Notes: generated from the sequence alone by a model not told the origin. Counted from the stretch's first letter, positions 30,803 through 39,629 are shown. The stretch: DNA of 64,000 nt from a virus (IMGVR_UViG_3300048687_000113:45244-109243); one strand, 5' to 3'. Numbers and translations are program-made.

Positions 30803-31539
30803 TGGCACGGCTCGTCACATGCGGGTTCGAAGCGAAGTCGGCCTCGGAGTGGGGCGGTACCGAGGGCACCGCCCCCGTCTTCTCGACGACGGTGAAGAAC
30901 AGCGGCACCGCGTCGGCCCGCTTCCAGAACACGACCGCGTCGGCCCGCTCGATCCGCTTCGCTGCCTACGCGGACGACGAAACAGGCAAGCTGAAAAACG
31001 TCTTCATCCGCGCCTACGTCCGGCTGGACACGGCGCCGGCCGCGCAGACCGCGATCCTCGCGTGGGATGACACGACCGGGATCGGGACAGCGTCCTTCTA
31101 CGGCATCAAGATCAACACGAACCGGACGCTGATCTGCACCTCGTCCACCGGGACTACCGGGACCGCGTCGGCCGCGCTGACGCTCGGTACCTGGTACCGG
31201 CTGGAGATGAACTACAACGAGGTGGCGAAGCAGGCGACGCCGTACCTCAATGGCACTGCGTGGGCGTCGCCGATTTCCGCTGACCTGGGTGGTGGCCACT
31301 GGGCGCGCTTCGGGATTATCAACTCCACCACGGCCGACATCTATTTCGACGATATCGCGGTCAATGACTCCACGGGGACTATCGACAACGGTTTGCCCGG
31401 GGCGATCAGTACTTCCACCGGAGTCCCGGCGAAAGTGTGGACAGGCAGTGCCTGGGCCACGAAGCCGGTCAAGGTGTGGACGGGCAGTGCCTGGGCCCCG
31501 AAAACGGTGCGGGTACGCACGTCCACAGCCTGGCGATAG
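30802..31539 (+). CDS. lectin-like (jelly-roll) fibre protein, 245 aa
   Basis: ATG 30802 overlaps the previous stop (TGATG). Residues 1-190 look like a concanavalin-type jelly roll: FSTTVKNSGTASARFQNTTA, FIRAYVRLDTAPAAQTAILA, GTWYRLEMNYNEVAKQATPY, and TADIYFDDIAVNDSTGTIDN. The C-terminus holds repeats of VKVWTGSAW separated by KP (about residues 213-245). Likely a sugar-binding tip for host recognition. The last gene of the fibre block. Confidence 0.78.
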   Translation: MARLVTCGFEAKSASEWGGTEGTAPVFSTTVKNSGTASARFQNTTASARSIRFAAYADDETGKLKNVFIRAYVRLDTAPAAQTAILAWDDTTGIGTASFYGIKINTNRTLICTSSTGTTGTASAALTLGTWYRLEMNYNEVAKQATPYLNGTAWASPISADLGGGHWARFGIINSTTADIYFDDIAVNDSTGTIDNGLPGAISTSTGVPAKVWTGSAWATKPVKVWTGSAWAPKTVRVRTSTAWR

Positions 31540-31618
31540 CGGACGGAATTATCAGGCGGTGAAAAAGGCGTGCCACGCTCACATTCCACCTCTTGCCGTT
31601 CCTAGCCGAGGAGTTTTC

Positions 31619-31882
31619 ATGGCTCGCTACGTTGCTGTCAGCATCTACGACTACGACAAGCTGATCAAGGACGGGCCGTTCGAGATCAACGACCCGTCCG
31701 AGCAGATCGTCGAGGAGGGGCAGCGCCTCATGCTGGAGGAAGTGGCCCTGGCCGCCGGCTACCACTACGCCGAGGGCGCCGCCTTCTCCGAGGCCGAGGG
31801 GCATGACCACGGAAAGCACCGTGGGCACGAGAAGCGCGACGGCGACAAGCACGGAAACCGCAAGCGCGACCACGACAAGTAG
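31619..31882 (+). CDS. hypothetical protein with His/Lys-rich tail, 87 aa
   Basis: ATG 31619 follows CGAGGAG. The first 58 residues form a small ordered domain (VAVSIYDYDKLIKDGPFEIN; EGQRLMLEEVALAAGYHYA). The tail from residue 60 alternates His, Asp, Lys and Arg (GHDHGKHRGHEKRDGDKHGN), which could bind divalent metals. The 79-base leader has a CTCA..TTCC..CGTTCC stretch that may be a degenerate late-leader element. Function unknown. Confidence 0.6.
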   Translation: MARYVAVSIYDYDKLIKDGPFEINDPSEQIVEEGQRLMLEEVALAAGYHYAEGAAFSEAEGHDHGKHRGHEKRDGDKHGNRKRDHDK

Positions 31883-31913
31883 TTCCCGCATCTGCGCGAG
31901 AAGGGAGCGGGCT

Positions 31914-31994
31914 ATGTCCGTGGGGCAGATCGTCGGCCTGGTAGTCGTCGTCCTCCTGGTGATCGTCGTCCTGAAGATCATCGGCACATTCTGA
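31914..31994 (+). CDS. 26-aa membrane peptide
   Basis: A tiny frame with an AAGGGAGCGGG ribosome site and ATG 31914. Almost all of it is a single hydrophobic helix (GQIVGLVVVVLLVIVVLKI) flanked by short polar ends. It might act in lysis or as a virion membrane-contact peptide. Its clear ribosome site argues against chance. Confidence 0.5.
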   Translation: MSVGQIVGLVVVVLLVIVVLKIIGTF

Positions 31995-32085
31995 CCTGCA
32001 CACGAACTGGCAGCCATTAACCGCTGCCAAATAGCCGGAAGCATTCTGGTGGGGCGATCCACATACGCCCATACCGGAGAGTTCC

Positions 32086-33036
32086 GTGCCGTTTCTTCTG
32101 AACGAAGACCGGGCCCTGAAGCAGAAGTTCCAGGGCCTGATGGTGCATGACTCGACCTCCGGTATGGGTCGCAAGGTAACCGTCCGCTACAAAAACCCCG
32201 AGTACGAGCTGGCCGACGCTACGTACCCGATGACGCTGATATCCCACACGCGCATTTCGCGTGACCCGGAGCGGGAAAGCCGGGGCTTCGTCAATCTGCA
32301 CTACGCGCCCGAGGGCTACGAGCCCTGGGCGGACATGACGGACCCGAGCCAGTCGCCGTACATGTCACAGATGCCCATTCCGCTGAATGTGGACTACCAG
32401 ATTGACGTCTTCGCACGCAAAGAGCTGCACATCATCGAGCTGACCGGCAGCATGATGCAGTTCGACGTCCTCCCCCAGCGATTCGGCTACCTGCCGATCG
32501 GCGAGGACGGAACTGTGCGGCGTCTCGACCTCCTCGGTGGGCCGGACTACACCGAGACCAAGGACGAGCAGGGAAAGCGCCTCTTCTGTGCCTCCTGGGC
32601 GATCCGGGTTTCGAGTGAGATTTTCCCCGACGAGATCCGCGACCTCACGCCGGTACAGCGCGTCCTTATCGATCTTCTCGACAAGCAGGCGTGGGACGAG
32701 GGCGTAAAACGCCCCTGGGAGCCCCCGCACGAGGTCACCAAGACCCGCCTGTCGATCACTCCCGAGGTGCTGCCGGCCGCAACCGCAGACCAGACCTACC
32801 GGCAGGCGCTGACCAGCACGGGCGGCCACGGCGACATCCGCTGGTCCCTGCCCGAGGGCTCCCGCCTGCCCACCGGCCTCGCGCTCTCCCACAAGGGCGT
32901 CGTCTTCGGCACGCCCACGGCCCCCACGAGTTCGCCGGCCCGGTTCACGGTCTCCGCCCGCGACTCCGACCTCGTCCCGCAGGTCACCTCGGCCCCTTTG
33001 ACGCTCACCGTCTCGCCCGCACCCCCTGGGAGCTGA
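32086..33036 (+). CDS. putative tail-completion protein with He_PIG-like domain, 316 aa
   Basis: The N-terminal 210 residues form a domain that, in contractile phages, often precedes the sheath and may terminate the tail or help sheath polymerisation (HDSTSGMGRKVTVRYKNPEY; ADATYPMTLISHTRISRDPE; LDLLGGPDYTETKDEQGKRL). The C-terminal 80 residues match the He_PIG type of Ig-like domain (GDIRWSLPEGSRLPTGLALS; HKGVVFGTPTAP). Start is GTG 32086 behind GGAGAG. The stop overlaps the sheath start by one base. Confidence 0.7.
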   Translation: MPFLLNEDRALKQKFQGLMVHDSTSGMGRKVTVRYKNPEYELADATYPMTLISHTRISRDPERESRGFVNLHYAPEGYEPWADMTDPSQSPYMSQMPIPLNVDYQIDVFARKELHIIELTGSMMQFDVLPQRFGYLPIGEDGTVRRLDLLGGPDYTETKDEQGKRLFCASWAIRVSSEIFPDEIRDLTPVQRVLIDLLDKQAWDEGVKRPWEPPHEVTKTRLSITPEVLPAATADQTYRQALTSTGGHGDIRWSLPEGSRLPTGLALSHKGVVFGTPTAPTSSPARFTVSARDSDLVPQVTSAPLTLTVSPAPPGS

Positions 33037-35036
33037 TGCCGATGACCACACCGACGACTTTCGCCTACAAGCGCCCGGGTGTGTACATCACCGAGAGCTT
33101 GAACCCCCTGCCGCAGCCGGTTTCCCCGCCCGGCCTCGCCATAGCAACCTTCGTCGGCACCCATGACGCCGGCCCCTCCAATCCCGTGAAGGTCACGAGC
33201 TGGGAGCAGTTCGTCAGCCTCTACGGCGGCTTCGGGAACGGCCTCAACTACCTGCCTTTTCAGGTCTATTCCTACTTCGCGAACGGCGGTTCTCAGGCGT
33301 GGATTCTGCGGGCCACTCCCACTGATTCCGTCGCCGCGCGTCTGGTCGTGAAGAACCAGCCGCTGCCGCCGCCGGAGAACATCGTCGCGACACCCGACGG
33401 GGCGGCGCCCAGCGGATCGGGCACCAAGCCCTCCAGCAAGGTCACCAACGTGACGCTCAGCGCTCCCTCGGGGAACGTCACCGCGAATCCGGAGCAGACC
33501 GGCTTCCAGATCGAATGGGACGCTGTCACCCCGGCGGCTTCGGTCGACGCCTACGAGGTCGTCGTCACCCGGCCCGACGAAGGGTCCTTCTCGAAGTCGA
33601 TCTGGGTCGCCCAGCCTGCCGAGGGCAAGCCCACGGCGGCGTTCACGGCCCTGGCGCCGGACACCACGTACTCCGTGCAGATCACGCCGTACAAGGGCGC
33701 CACGGCCGGCGACCCGATGACGGCGGCAGCCACATTCAACACGGCCGCCGGATACACCTCTGTCGATGCCCTCCAGGTCACGGCACGCGGCCGGGGCGCG
33801 TACGGCAACAAGATCTTCATCAGCACCACGCCGAGCTGGACAACGGGCCGCTTCCATCTCTTCGTCAAGTACGGCTCGACCAACCAGTCTTCGCTCGTCG
33901 AGACCTGGCAGGACGTCTCCCTCAACCCCGGTGACCCGCGCTACGTCGTCGGGCTCATCAATTCCTCCACGGGCGGCTCCACCTACATCGCCGTGCAGAA
34001 CCAGCTCCCCCCGACCTCGACGGCGCCGGGCACGGGCCCCACCCCGGACGCCTCCTGGCAGCCGGAGTACCTCGCCGACGCCCCGCTGGAGACCGGCACC
34101 GACGGCGTCCTGGCCGTGAACCTGGCCGAGCAGCTCAGCACGCAGTTCGGCTCCGTCTCGGACGTGCTCCTGATCAATCTGTGCGGCAACACCTCGATGC
34201 CGGACCACATCCCGGCGCAGACCCAGATCAACTCCGTGCTGTCCTGGGTCGAGCAGCGGCGCGGTGCCTTCCTCGTTCTCGACGCTCCGCGCCAGCCGGC
34301 CCCGATCACTTCGGACGTGGCCGCGACCAAGTACACGGAGACGATCGGCGGTTATGCGCCGCAGTCTTCCTACGCGGCGTTTTACGGCCCGTGGATTCAG
34401 GTGGCCGACCCCGCCGGCGCCTCGGTGTCCTCGACGCGGATGCTCCCGCCGGCCGGTGCGGTGATGGGCCAGTACGCGCAGGCGGACGCGGCTGTCGGCC
34501 CCAACCGGAGCCCGGCTGGTGTCGCCTACAGCCTGGTCGGGGCGGTGGGAGTAGAGAACCAGTTCACCCTGGACCAGCTCGACGCGCTCAACCAGCTCGG
34601 CTGCAATGTGATCCGCCCGGTGCCCCAGAGCGGCTTTTGCATCATGGGCGCCCGGACGCTTCGACAGGGAATGCCGGACCGCTACATCGCCATCCGGCGC
34701 ATGCTCACGTACCTGGAAAATCTCCTGGAGAACGCGACCCGGTTTGCCGTTTTCGAGCCCAATGGACCGGCGCTGTGGCAGACCCTCGACGCGCTGGTGA
34801 CGCAGCAGCTCCTCACTCTGACGCAGGCAGACCAGCTTCAGTCGTCGGTTCCCGACCAGGCTTTCTTCGTGGTTTGCGACGAAACGAACAACACCGCGCA
34901 GACCATCGCCAACGGTGAAATCCACATTTCGGTCGGTGTCGCGCTGGCGAGCCCGGCAGAGTTTATCGTCATTGAGATCAGCCAGTATCAGGGCGGCCTC
35001 TCGGCGAGCACTTCGTCGGTCGAGTCCTCCATCTGA
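33036..35036 (+). CDS. tail sheath protein with FN3 insertion, 666 aa
   Basis: The contractile outer tail cylinder. The N-terminus FAYKRPGVYITES and VGTHDAGPSNPVKVTSWEQF and the C-terminal LTYLENLLENATRFAVFEPN, followed by DQAFFVVCDETNNTAQTIAN and FIVIEISQYQ, match phage sheath proteins. Inserted at about residues 130-235 is an FN3 domain (NPEQTGFQIEWDAVTPAASV; TAFTALAPDTTYSVQITPYK). The insertion should be on the outer surface, as sheath middle domains usually are. ATG 33036 overlaps the previous stop. The frame is intact over the full length, so a functional contractile tail is expected. Confidence 0.9.
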   Translation: MPMTTPTTFAYKRPGVYITESLNPLPQPVSPPGLAIATFVGTHDAGPSNPVKVTSWEQFVSLYGGFGNGLNYLPFQVYSYFANGGSQAWILRATPTDSVAARLVVKNQPLPPPENIVATPDGAAPSGSGTKPSSKVTNVTLSAPSGNVTANPEQTGFQIEWDAVTPAASVDAYEVVVTRPDEGSFSKSIWVAQPAEGKPTAAFTALAPDTTYSVQITPYKGATAGDPMTAAATFNTAAGYTSVDALQVTARGRGAYGNKIFISTTPSWTTGRFHLFVKYGSTNQSSLVETWQDVSLNPGDPRYVVGLINSSTGGSTYIAVQNQLPPTSTAPGTGPTPDASWQPEYLADAPLETGTDGVLAVNLAEQLSTQFGSVSDVLLINLCGNTSMPDHIPAQTQINSVLSWVEQRRGAFLVLDAPRQPAPITSDVAATKYTETIGGYAPQSSYAAFYGPWIQVADPAGASVSSTRMLPPAGAVMGQYAQADAAVGPNRSPAGVAYSLVGAVGVENQFTLDQLDALNQLGCNVIRPVPQSGFCIMGARTLRQGMPDRYIAIRRMLTYLENLLENATRFAVFEPNGPALWQTLDALVTQQLLTLTQADQLQSSVPDQAFFVVCDETNNTAQTIANGEIHISVGVALASPAEFIVIEISQYQGGLSASTSSVESSI

Positions 35037-35055
35037 CCGACACCAACCAGCTTTA

Positions 35056-35107
35056 CCGCCTCTCATTCCCACTCGTTTTCGGCGGCCCTCCGACCGGGAT
35101 TGAGAGG
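35056..35107 (+). promoter_or_regulatory. late-leader hairpin element 4 (before tube gene)
   Basis: CCGCC (35056-35060), 20-nt loop TCTCATTCCCACTCGTTTTC, GGCGG (35081-35085). A competing 12-bp helix, 11 paired, joins CCTCTCATTCCC (35059-35070) to GGGATTGAGAGG (35096-35107) and would cover the GAGAGG ribosome site. Confidence 0.8.
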
Positions 35108-35113
35108 TGACCA

Positions 35114-35698
35114 GTGGGAGCCACGACCACAACGCAGAAGCCTTCGCTCGCACAGCTCCAGACGGACCCCCTGAGGAATTTCAAATTTCAGGTGATGATT
35201 CACCTGGCGAATTCCACGCTGGACTCCAGCAAGCGGTCCAACCAACTGGGCTTCATGTCCGTTTCCGGCCTGTCGATCACCACGGACGTGGTGGTCTACC
35301 GGCAGGGCGGCATGAACACAACAACGCAGAAAATGCCTGGTCAGAGCGATTTTGCCCCCATCACGCTCTCGCGTGGGCTCATCTGTGGCGACTCCGACAT
35401 CTACGCCTGGCTGAAGCAGCTCTTCATGGTCATGCAGGGCACCGGCGGAAATGACGGCTCCTACAATTTCCGCGCCACGATGGACATCTTCCTCCTCGAC
35501 CACCCGGTGACCACGTCGAGTGTCACCTATAAGGCCGGTTGGCGCGTCTACAACTGCTGGCCGACCTCAATTGCATTCGGCGATCTCGACAGTGGCGCGA
35601 ACGGAGTTGAACTCCAGCAGATCACCCTCGCGCACGAAGGTTGGGATTTCAAGATCGCCAGCAAGTACGGGCCGGGCTCCGGCATTTCCCTGCCGTAA
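35114..35698 (+). CDS. tail tube protein (gp19-type), 194 aa
   Basis: Forms the inner tube of the contractile tail. The sequence fits the gp19 / PVC tube family: DPLRNFKFQVMIHLANST, GFMSVSGLSITTDVVVYRQG, KMPGQSDFAPITLSRGL, and a C-terminal ITLAHEGWDFKIAS. The length is a little over typical (about 150-170). Start GTG 35114 follows GAGAGG. It directly follows the sheath gene, as usual, but is separated from it by late-leader element 4, which would allow tube expression to be set independently. Confidence 0.9.
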   Translation: MGATTTTQKPSLAQLQTDPLRNFKFQVMIHLANSTLDSSKRSNQLGFMSVSGLSITTDVVVYRQGGMNTTTQKMPGQSDFAPITLSRGLICGDSDIYAWLKQLFMVMQGTGGNDGSYNFRATMDIFLLDHPVTTSSVTYKAGWRVYNCWPTSIAFGDLDSGANGVELQQITLAHEGWDFKIASKYGPGSGISLP

Positions 35699-35728
35699 TT
35701 CCGACCCCATTCAAAGGACGACACGATC

Positions 35729-36586
35729 ATGACTGAACCCATTGCGCTCCCCGACTTCGACGCCTTCGGCGACCAGGCCATCAAGGGGCTCGACAACCCT
35801 GACCAGGCCACCGCAGCCACCCAGGCCCTCCTCAAGGAGGACCGGAATTCCGGCGAGCCCCAGATCAGCGAGCCCGCCGAAAACTGCCTCACCCTGGAGC
35901 GCGGCATCTGCCGCGAAGGAACCTGGTCCCGCGACGCAGAGGTGAAGGAACTCACCGGGGCCGACGAAGAAGCAATCGCCGCCGCCGGCAGCAACTCGTA
36001 CAAGGTCTTCGAGACCCTGCTGCTGCGCGGCACCGTCTCCGTCGGCAACGAACCCATGACGCGGGCCCTGGCCAGCGAACTCCTCATCGGGGACCGCGAG
36101 TACCTCGTCATGGCCATCCGCCGCGCGACGTTCGGCGACGACCTCGAATTCGTCGAACTCCCCTGCCCCCACTGCAACGAACTCGTCGACCTCACCGTCC
36201 CGCTCGACGCAGTGCCGTTCACCCGCCTCGACGACCCCGAGCAGACCGAGTTCGAGGTCCCCCTGCGGCACGGTGACAGCGCGGTGGTCCGCCTCCCCAC
36301 GGGCGAGGACCAGGCGGCCGTCTTCGCCGTCAGGGACGGCAACACCGCCAAGCAGGACAGCGTCGTCCTCGACCGCTGCGTACTGCGCCTCCGGCACGCC
36401 GACGGGACCGAGACCAAGCGCCCGCCGGCCGCCTCCCTGGCCATGAGCGCCCGCAAGGAAATCCTCGCGTTCCTCACGAAGACCCAGCCGGGCCCCCGCT
36501 ACGCGGACTTCTCCTTCACGCACGACCCGTGCGGAAAGGAGGTCCCGCTGCCCATCTCGCTGGCTGTGCTGTTTCGCGGAATGTGA
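35729..36586 (+). CDS. tail assembly chaperone (gpG-like), 285 aa
   Basis: Lies between tube and tape measure, the position of tail assembly chaperones. A CPHCNE motif near residue 150 and a second Cys (THDPCGKEV) suggest a zinc site, as in T4-type baseplate hub assembly proteins (LELRGTVSVG-type beta region then FVELPCPHCNELVDLTVPLD). The ATG follows AAAGGACG. The protein ends at FRGM, and directly beyond the TGA, in another frame, lies a 47-residue extension without its own start codon, which is typical of gpG-gpT frameshift pairs. Confidence 0.7.
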   Translation: MTEPIALPDFDAFGDQAIKGLDNPDQATAATQALLKEDRNSGEPQISEPAENCLTLERGICREGTWSRDAEVKELTGADEEAIAAAGSNSYKVFETLLLRGTVSVGNEPMTRALASELLIGDREYLVMAIRRATFGDDLEFVELPCPHCNELVDLTVPLDAVPFTRLDDPEQTEFEVPLRHGDSAVVRLPTGEDQAAVFAVRDGNTAKQDSVVLDRCVLRLRHADGTETKRPPAASLAMSARKEILAFLTKTQPGPRYADFSFTHDPCGKEVPLPISLAVLFRGM

Positions 36587-36728
36587 CTACCGCCGCGCAT
36601 TCAGCGAGATCGAAATCCTCACCCTCGTCCACCCCGCCTGGCAACTGACGGAAATCAAGAGCCTCTCCATCCGTGAACGGCGCCACTGGATCAGCCGAGC
36701 CGCCTGGGAAGTAGAAAGGAGGGCGTAA
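36587..36728 (+). CDS. frameshift extension of the tail chaperone (gpT-like)
   Basis: Reads DYRRAFSEIEILTLVHPAWQ and continues to WEVERRA, ending at TAA 36726. There is no ATG, GTG or TTG in this frame in the 100 bases before or inside it, yet the codons are well biased and the sequence looks like a real protein. It would be made as a fusion with the preceding gene by a +1 shift at ATG-TGA-C (36581-36587), or by a -2 shift just upstream. Such fusions bind the tape measure during tail assembly in other phages. Confidence 0.7.
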
Positions 36729-39629
36729 GTGGCCACCCCACCCCCGCCGCCCAATCCGCCCCCCGCCCCGACGAACCAACTCGGCAACCAGATCGACGCC
36801 TTGACCAGGGCGTTCACCAGTTTCACCAACCGGTTCGCGAGTTCGGCCGGCCTCGGCACGCTGAGCATGGGGGCCTATGGCCCCATGGGCGGACAGACCC
36901 GCCAGGATCACCAGCTCGGCAATCTCCAGCAGCAGTACCTCCAGACGAACCAGGCGCACATCGTCGCCCGCCAGCGCATGGAGGACGACGTCCAGCAGCA
37001 GCAGATCCGCTGGGCACAGCAGCGGCGCACGCAACTGGGCATCATCAACAATCCGAGGTCCACGCTCGCCCAGGAGACCGAGGCCCGCCAGCGCCTCGGA
37101 GAGGGCTCGCAGCTCAACCGGATTCGCACGGACGCCATCGACCGCGACTGGCAACTGCGGGAGAACAACTTCTCCGGGTCGATGGTCCGCATGAACTCCG
37201 ACATGGACCGGCTGCGCCAGCAGTCCGCCCAGACGACCACCATGAACCGGCTCGCGTTCGCCGGCCAGGTCACCGGCTCCGTCGTCGGGGCCGCGAGGAG
37301 CTACTACAGCGGCGACATCGAAGAACAGCTCGGCCAGTTCGAGCGGCGCCTGTCACTCCAGCGTCCCTCGTGGAAGGGCACCTCCGGCGAGCGAGCGCGC
37401 AGCCTCGGCTACGAGATGAAGCGCAACGGCTCGCTGCTCTGGGCCACCTCGAACGAGGACGCCATCGGCGGGCAGACGGACATCCTCAACCAGAACCCCT
37501 ACGACCAGTACACGCGTCAGACCCGCCGGGCCACCGGAGCCGCCTACGTCACCCCCGGCCTGGGCGTTCAGGGCGGCGCGCAGATGCAGCAGGAACTCGG
37601 CACCGGTCAAGCCTTCTACGCGTCCCAAATGTTCGGCCTGGCGCCGACGCGGTTCGGCGGCGGTGAGCAGAATTCCCCGGCCGCGATGGCGCTGTCGCTC
37701 GCGCAGAGGGTGAATGGCGGTGACTTCAAGAACCTGACTGGCTCCGAGCTGCATGCCCAGCTCGCCCAGGGCGGCTCGCTGTCCATGTCGATGGCCAACT
37801 GGGGCAAGGCTGCCGGGGTTTCCGGCCAGTCGCTCGAAGCCATGCGCAACCAGACCGAGCTTCTGCGCGACTTGGTCAACCCGGAGAAGAAGGGCCTGAA
37901 GGGGGTTTCGGAGAAGCGTGCTCTGAAGCTGATCGAAAACGCGGGCCGGCACGACGACACCGGCGAAGAGTCCCGCGAGGAGATTCAGAAGTACTCCGAC
38001 AGCGTCGGCAAGAGCTACCAGGACTCCCAGCGCTTCCTCGCCGGCACCAGCCGCGAGGGGCATCTGCCCGCCAGCGCCAGCTTCCTCGACGCCGCGCGGG
38101 CCAGCGCCGACACCCTCGCCGACATCAAGACGATTCTGCAAAAGGCCCTCGAACCGATGGCCGACGCGATCGGCTCCGTGGCCGGCAGCTCCAAGGGAGG
38201 CGGGTTCTGGGGGTCGTTGGGGTCCGGCCTGAAGTCCGGGTGGAACTGGGGCGACAACCTCGTCTTCGGCGACGCCGGCGAGGGGACCGAACAGGACTCC
38301 CTCGCCAAGAAGGCATGGCGGGGCATCAGCGGGATCTTCGGCGGTGATTCCGGTACGCCGGAGTCCAAGCAGGGCAGCTCGGGGAAGAAGAAGTCGGACT
38401 CGGCCGGCGTCGCGGGCGGCGGCGTCAGCAGCGCCATCGGATTCGCCCGCGCGCAGCTCGGCGACCGCTACGTGCTGGGCGCCACCGGCCCCAACGCCTG
38501 GGACTGCTCAAGCCTCATGCAGGCCGCCTACAAGAAGGCCGGCGTCAACCTGCCGCGAGTCACCTACGACCAGATCAAAAAGGGCGTCGAAGTCCCGATG
38601 GACGAGATCAAGCCTGGCGATCTCGTGTTCTACAAAGACCTCTCCCACGTCGGGATGTACACCGGAAGCGGCAAAGTACTCGAAGCCGCGAATCCCGGGC
38701 GAGGCGTCGTCGAAGGCCCGATGTACTCAAAGTTCAAGAGGGCCCGGCGCGTTCTGGCCGGCGGCATGGAGGCCAAGGCCAGCCTTTCCGGAGAGAACGA
38801 AGATCCGACCTCTTCGCAGTCCGGAGGCGGCGGACTCAAGATATCGGGCGCCTACGGGTCCGTAGAAGAGGTCGACGCGCTTGCCGCAGCATTGTCGGGC
38901 GGCGGCGGTGACCAGGCCGTCAGCCGCACCCCGAGTGCCTCGCAGAACGAAGAGGCCGAGGACGAGGGGAGCAGCGACGCCGGCAAGGATGCCCCGCACA
39001 ACGTGCAGAAGAACGTCGCACTCGGCAAGAAGATGGCCGCCTCCTACGGCTGGACGGGCAGTAACTGGACCGCGCTCTACAAGCTGTGGATGGGCGAGTC
39101 CGGGTGGCGGCACTGGGCCGACAACCCCAACTCCGACGCGTACGGCATCCCGCAGGCGATGTCGAACATCCATAAGGAGACCGCGACTGCCGCCTGGCGC
39201 AACTCCCCCGAGAAGCAGATCGCTTGGGGTCTGAAATACATCAAGGGCCGCTACGGCAGCCCCTCCCGGGCGTGGTCGTTCTGGAACTCCAAGAGTCCCC
39301 ACTGGTATGCCGACGGCGCATGGGAAGTGCCGGGACAGTCCGGTGAAGGCATCGACGCGAAATTGCACGGCGGCGAAATGGTGCTGGAGCGCAATGCCGC
39401 TCACACCGTCCGCCAGGCGCTCCTCAACCAGGGACTGACACCGTCACCGAACCAGGGCTCTGGCGCCTCCGGCGGCTCCACGGGGTCGGTCACGCTCCAG
39501 TTCGGCGCCGGCTCCGTCGTCGTGCAGATGCCGGCCGCCACCGCCGAGGGCGCGAAGTCGGCCGCCAGCTCCTTCGTCAGCTACGTCGCCGCCGACGACC
39601 GCATCAAGTCCCTGATGGGGGGCTGGTAG
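36729..39629 (+). CDS. tape measure protein with NlpC/P60 and lytic transglycosylase-like domains, 966 aa
   Basis: Sets tail length and leaves the tail during injection. It begins with a Pro-rich lead, followed by helical segments (residues 30-450) and small hydrophobic stretches. At about 560-680 is an NlpC/P60 peptidase: GFARAQLGDRYVLGATGPNA, the catalytic Cys in WDCSS near 592, and His in LSHVGMYTG near 640. At about 755-870 is a lysozyme-like fold: LYKLWMGESGWRHWADNPNS with the expected Glu, then GLKYIKGRYGSPSRAWSFW. It would cut both peptide and glycan bonds of the cell wall. GTG 36729 follows AAAGGAGGGC. Confidence 0.9.
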   Translation: MATPPPPPNPPPAPTNQLGNQIDALTRAFTSFTNRFASSAGLGTLSMGAYGPMGGQTRQDHQLGNLQQQYLQTNQAHIVARQRMEDDVQQQQIRWAQQRRTQLGIINNPRSTLAQETEARQRLGEGSQLNRIRTDAIDRDWQLRENNFSGSMVRMNSDMDRLRQQSAQTTTMNRLAFAGQVTGSVVGAARSYYSGDIEEQLGQFERRLSLQRPSWKGTSGERARSLGYEMKRNGSLLWATSNEDAIGGQTDILNQNPYDQYTRQTRRATGAAYVTPGLGVQGGAQMQQELGTGQAFYASQMFGLAPTRFGGGEQNSPAAMALSLAQRVNGGDFKNLTGSELHAQLAQGGSLSMSMANWGKAAGVSGQSLEAMRNQTELLRDLVNPEKKGLKGVSEKRALKLIENAGRHDDTGEESREEIQKYSDSVGKSYQDSQRFLAGTSREGHLPASASFLDAARASADTLADIKTILQKALEPMADAIGSVAGSSKGGGFWGSLGSGLKSGWNWGDNLVFGDAGEGTEQDSLAKKAWRGISGIFGGDSGTPESKQGSSGKKKSDSAGVAGGGVSSAIGFARAQLGDRYVLGATGPNAWDCSSLMQAAYKKAGVNLPRVTYDQIKKGVEVPMDEIKPGDLVFYKDLSHVGMYTGSGKVLEAANPGRGVVEGPMYSKFKRARRVLAGGMEAKASLSGENEDPTSSQSGGGGLKISGAYGSVEEVDALAAALSGGGGDQAVSRTPSASQNEEAEDEGSSDAGKDAPHNVQKNVALGKKMAASYGWTGSNWTALYKLWMGESGWRHWADNPNSDAYGIPQAMSNIHKETATAAWRNSPEKQIAWGLKYIKGRYGSPSRAWSFWNSKSPHWYADGAWEVPGQSGEGIDAKLHGGEMVLERNAAHTVRQALLNQGLTPSPNQGSGASGGSTGSVTLQFGAGSVVVQMPAATAEGAKSAASSFVSYVAADDRIKSLMGGW

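Noticed and set aside
31914-31994. Calling the 26-aa peptide the holin
   Set aside because: It has one membrane span and no lysin nearby; the 102-aa protein at 51416 fits better. Left as a membrane peptide of unknown role.
32796-35153. A 785-aa frame opposite the sheath gene, and other long minus-strand frames at 4988-6586, 20786-22048, 41567-42832 and 49505-51664
   Set aside because: They are mirror frames of G/C-third-position genes, are rich in Arg, Gly and His, and have no ribosome sites or recognisable domains.
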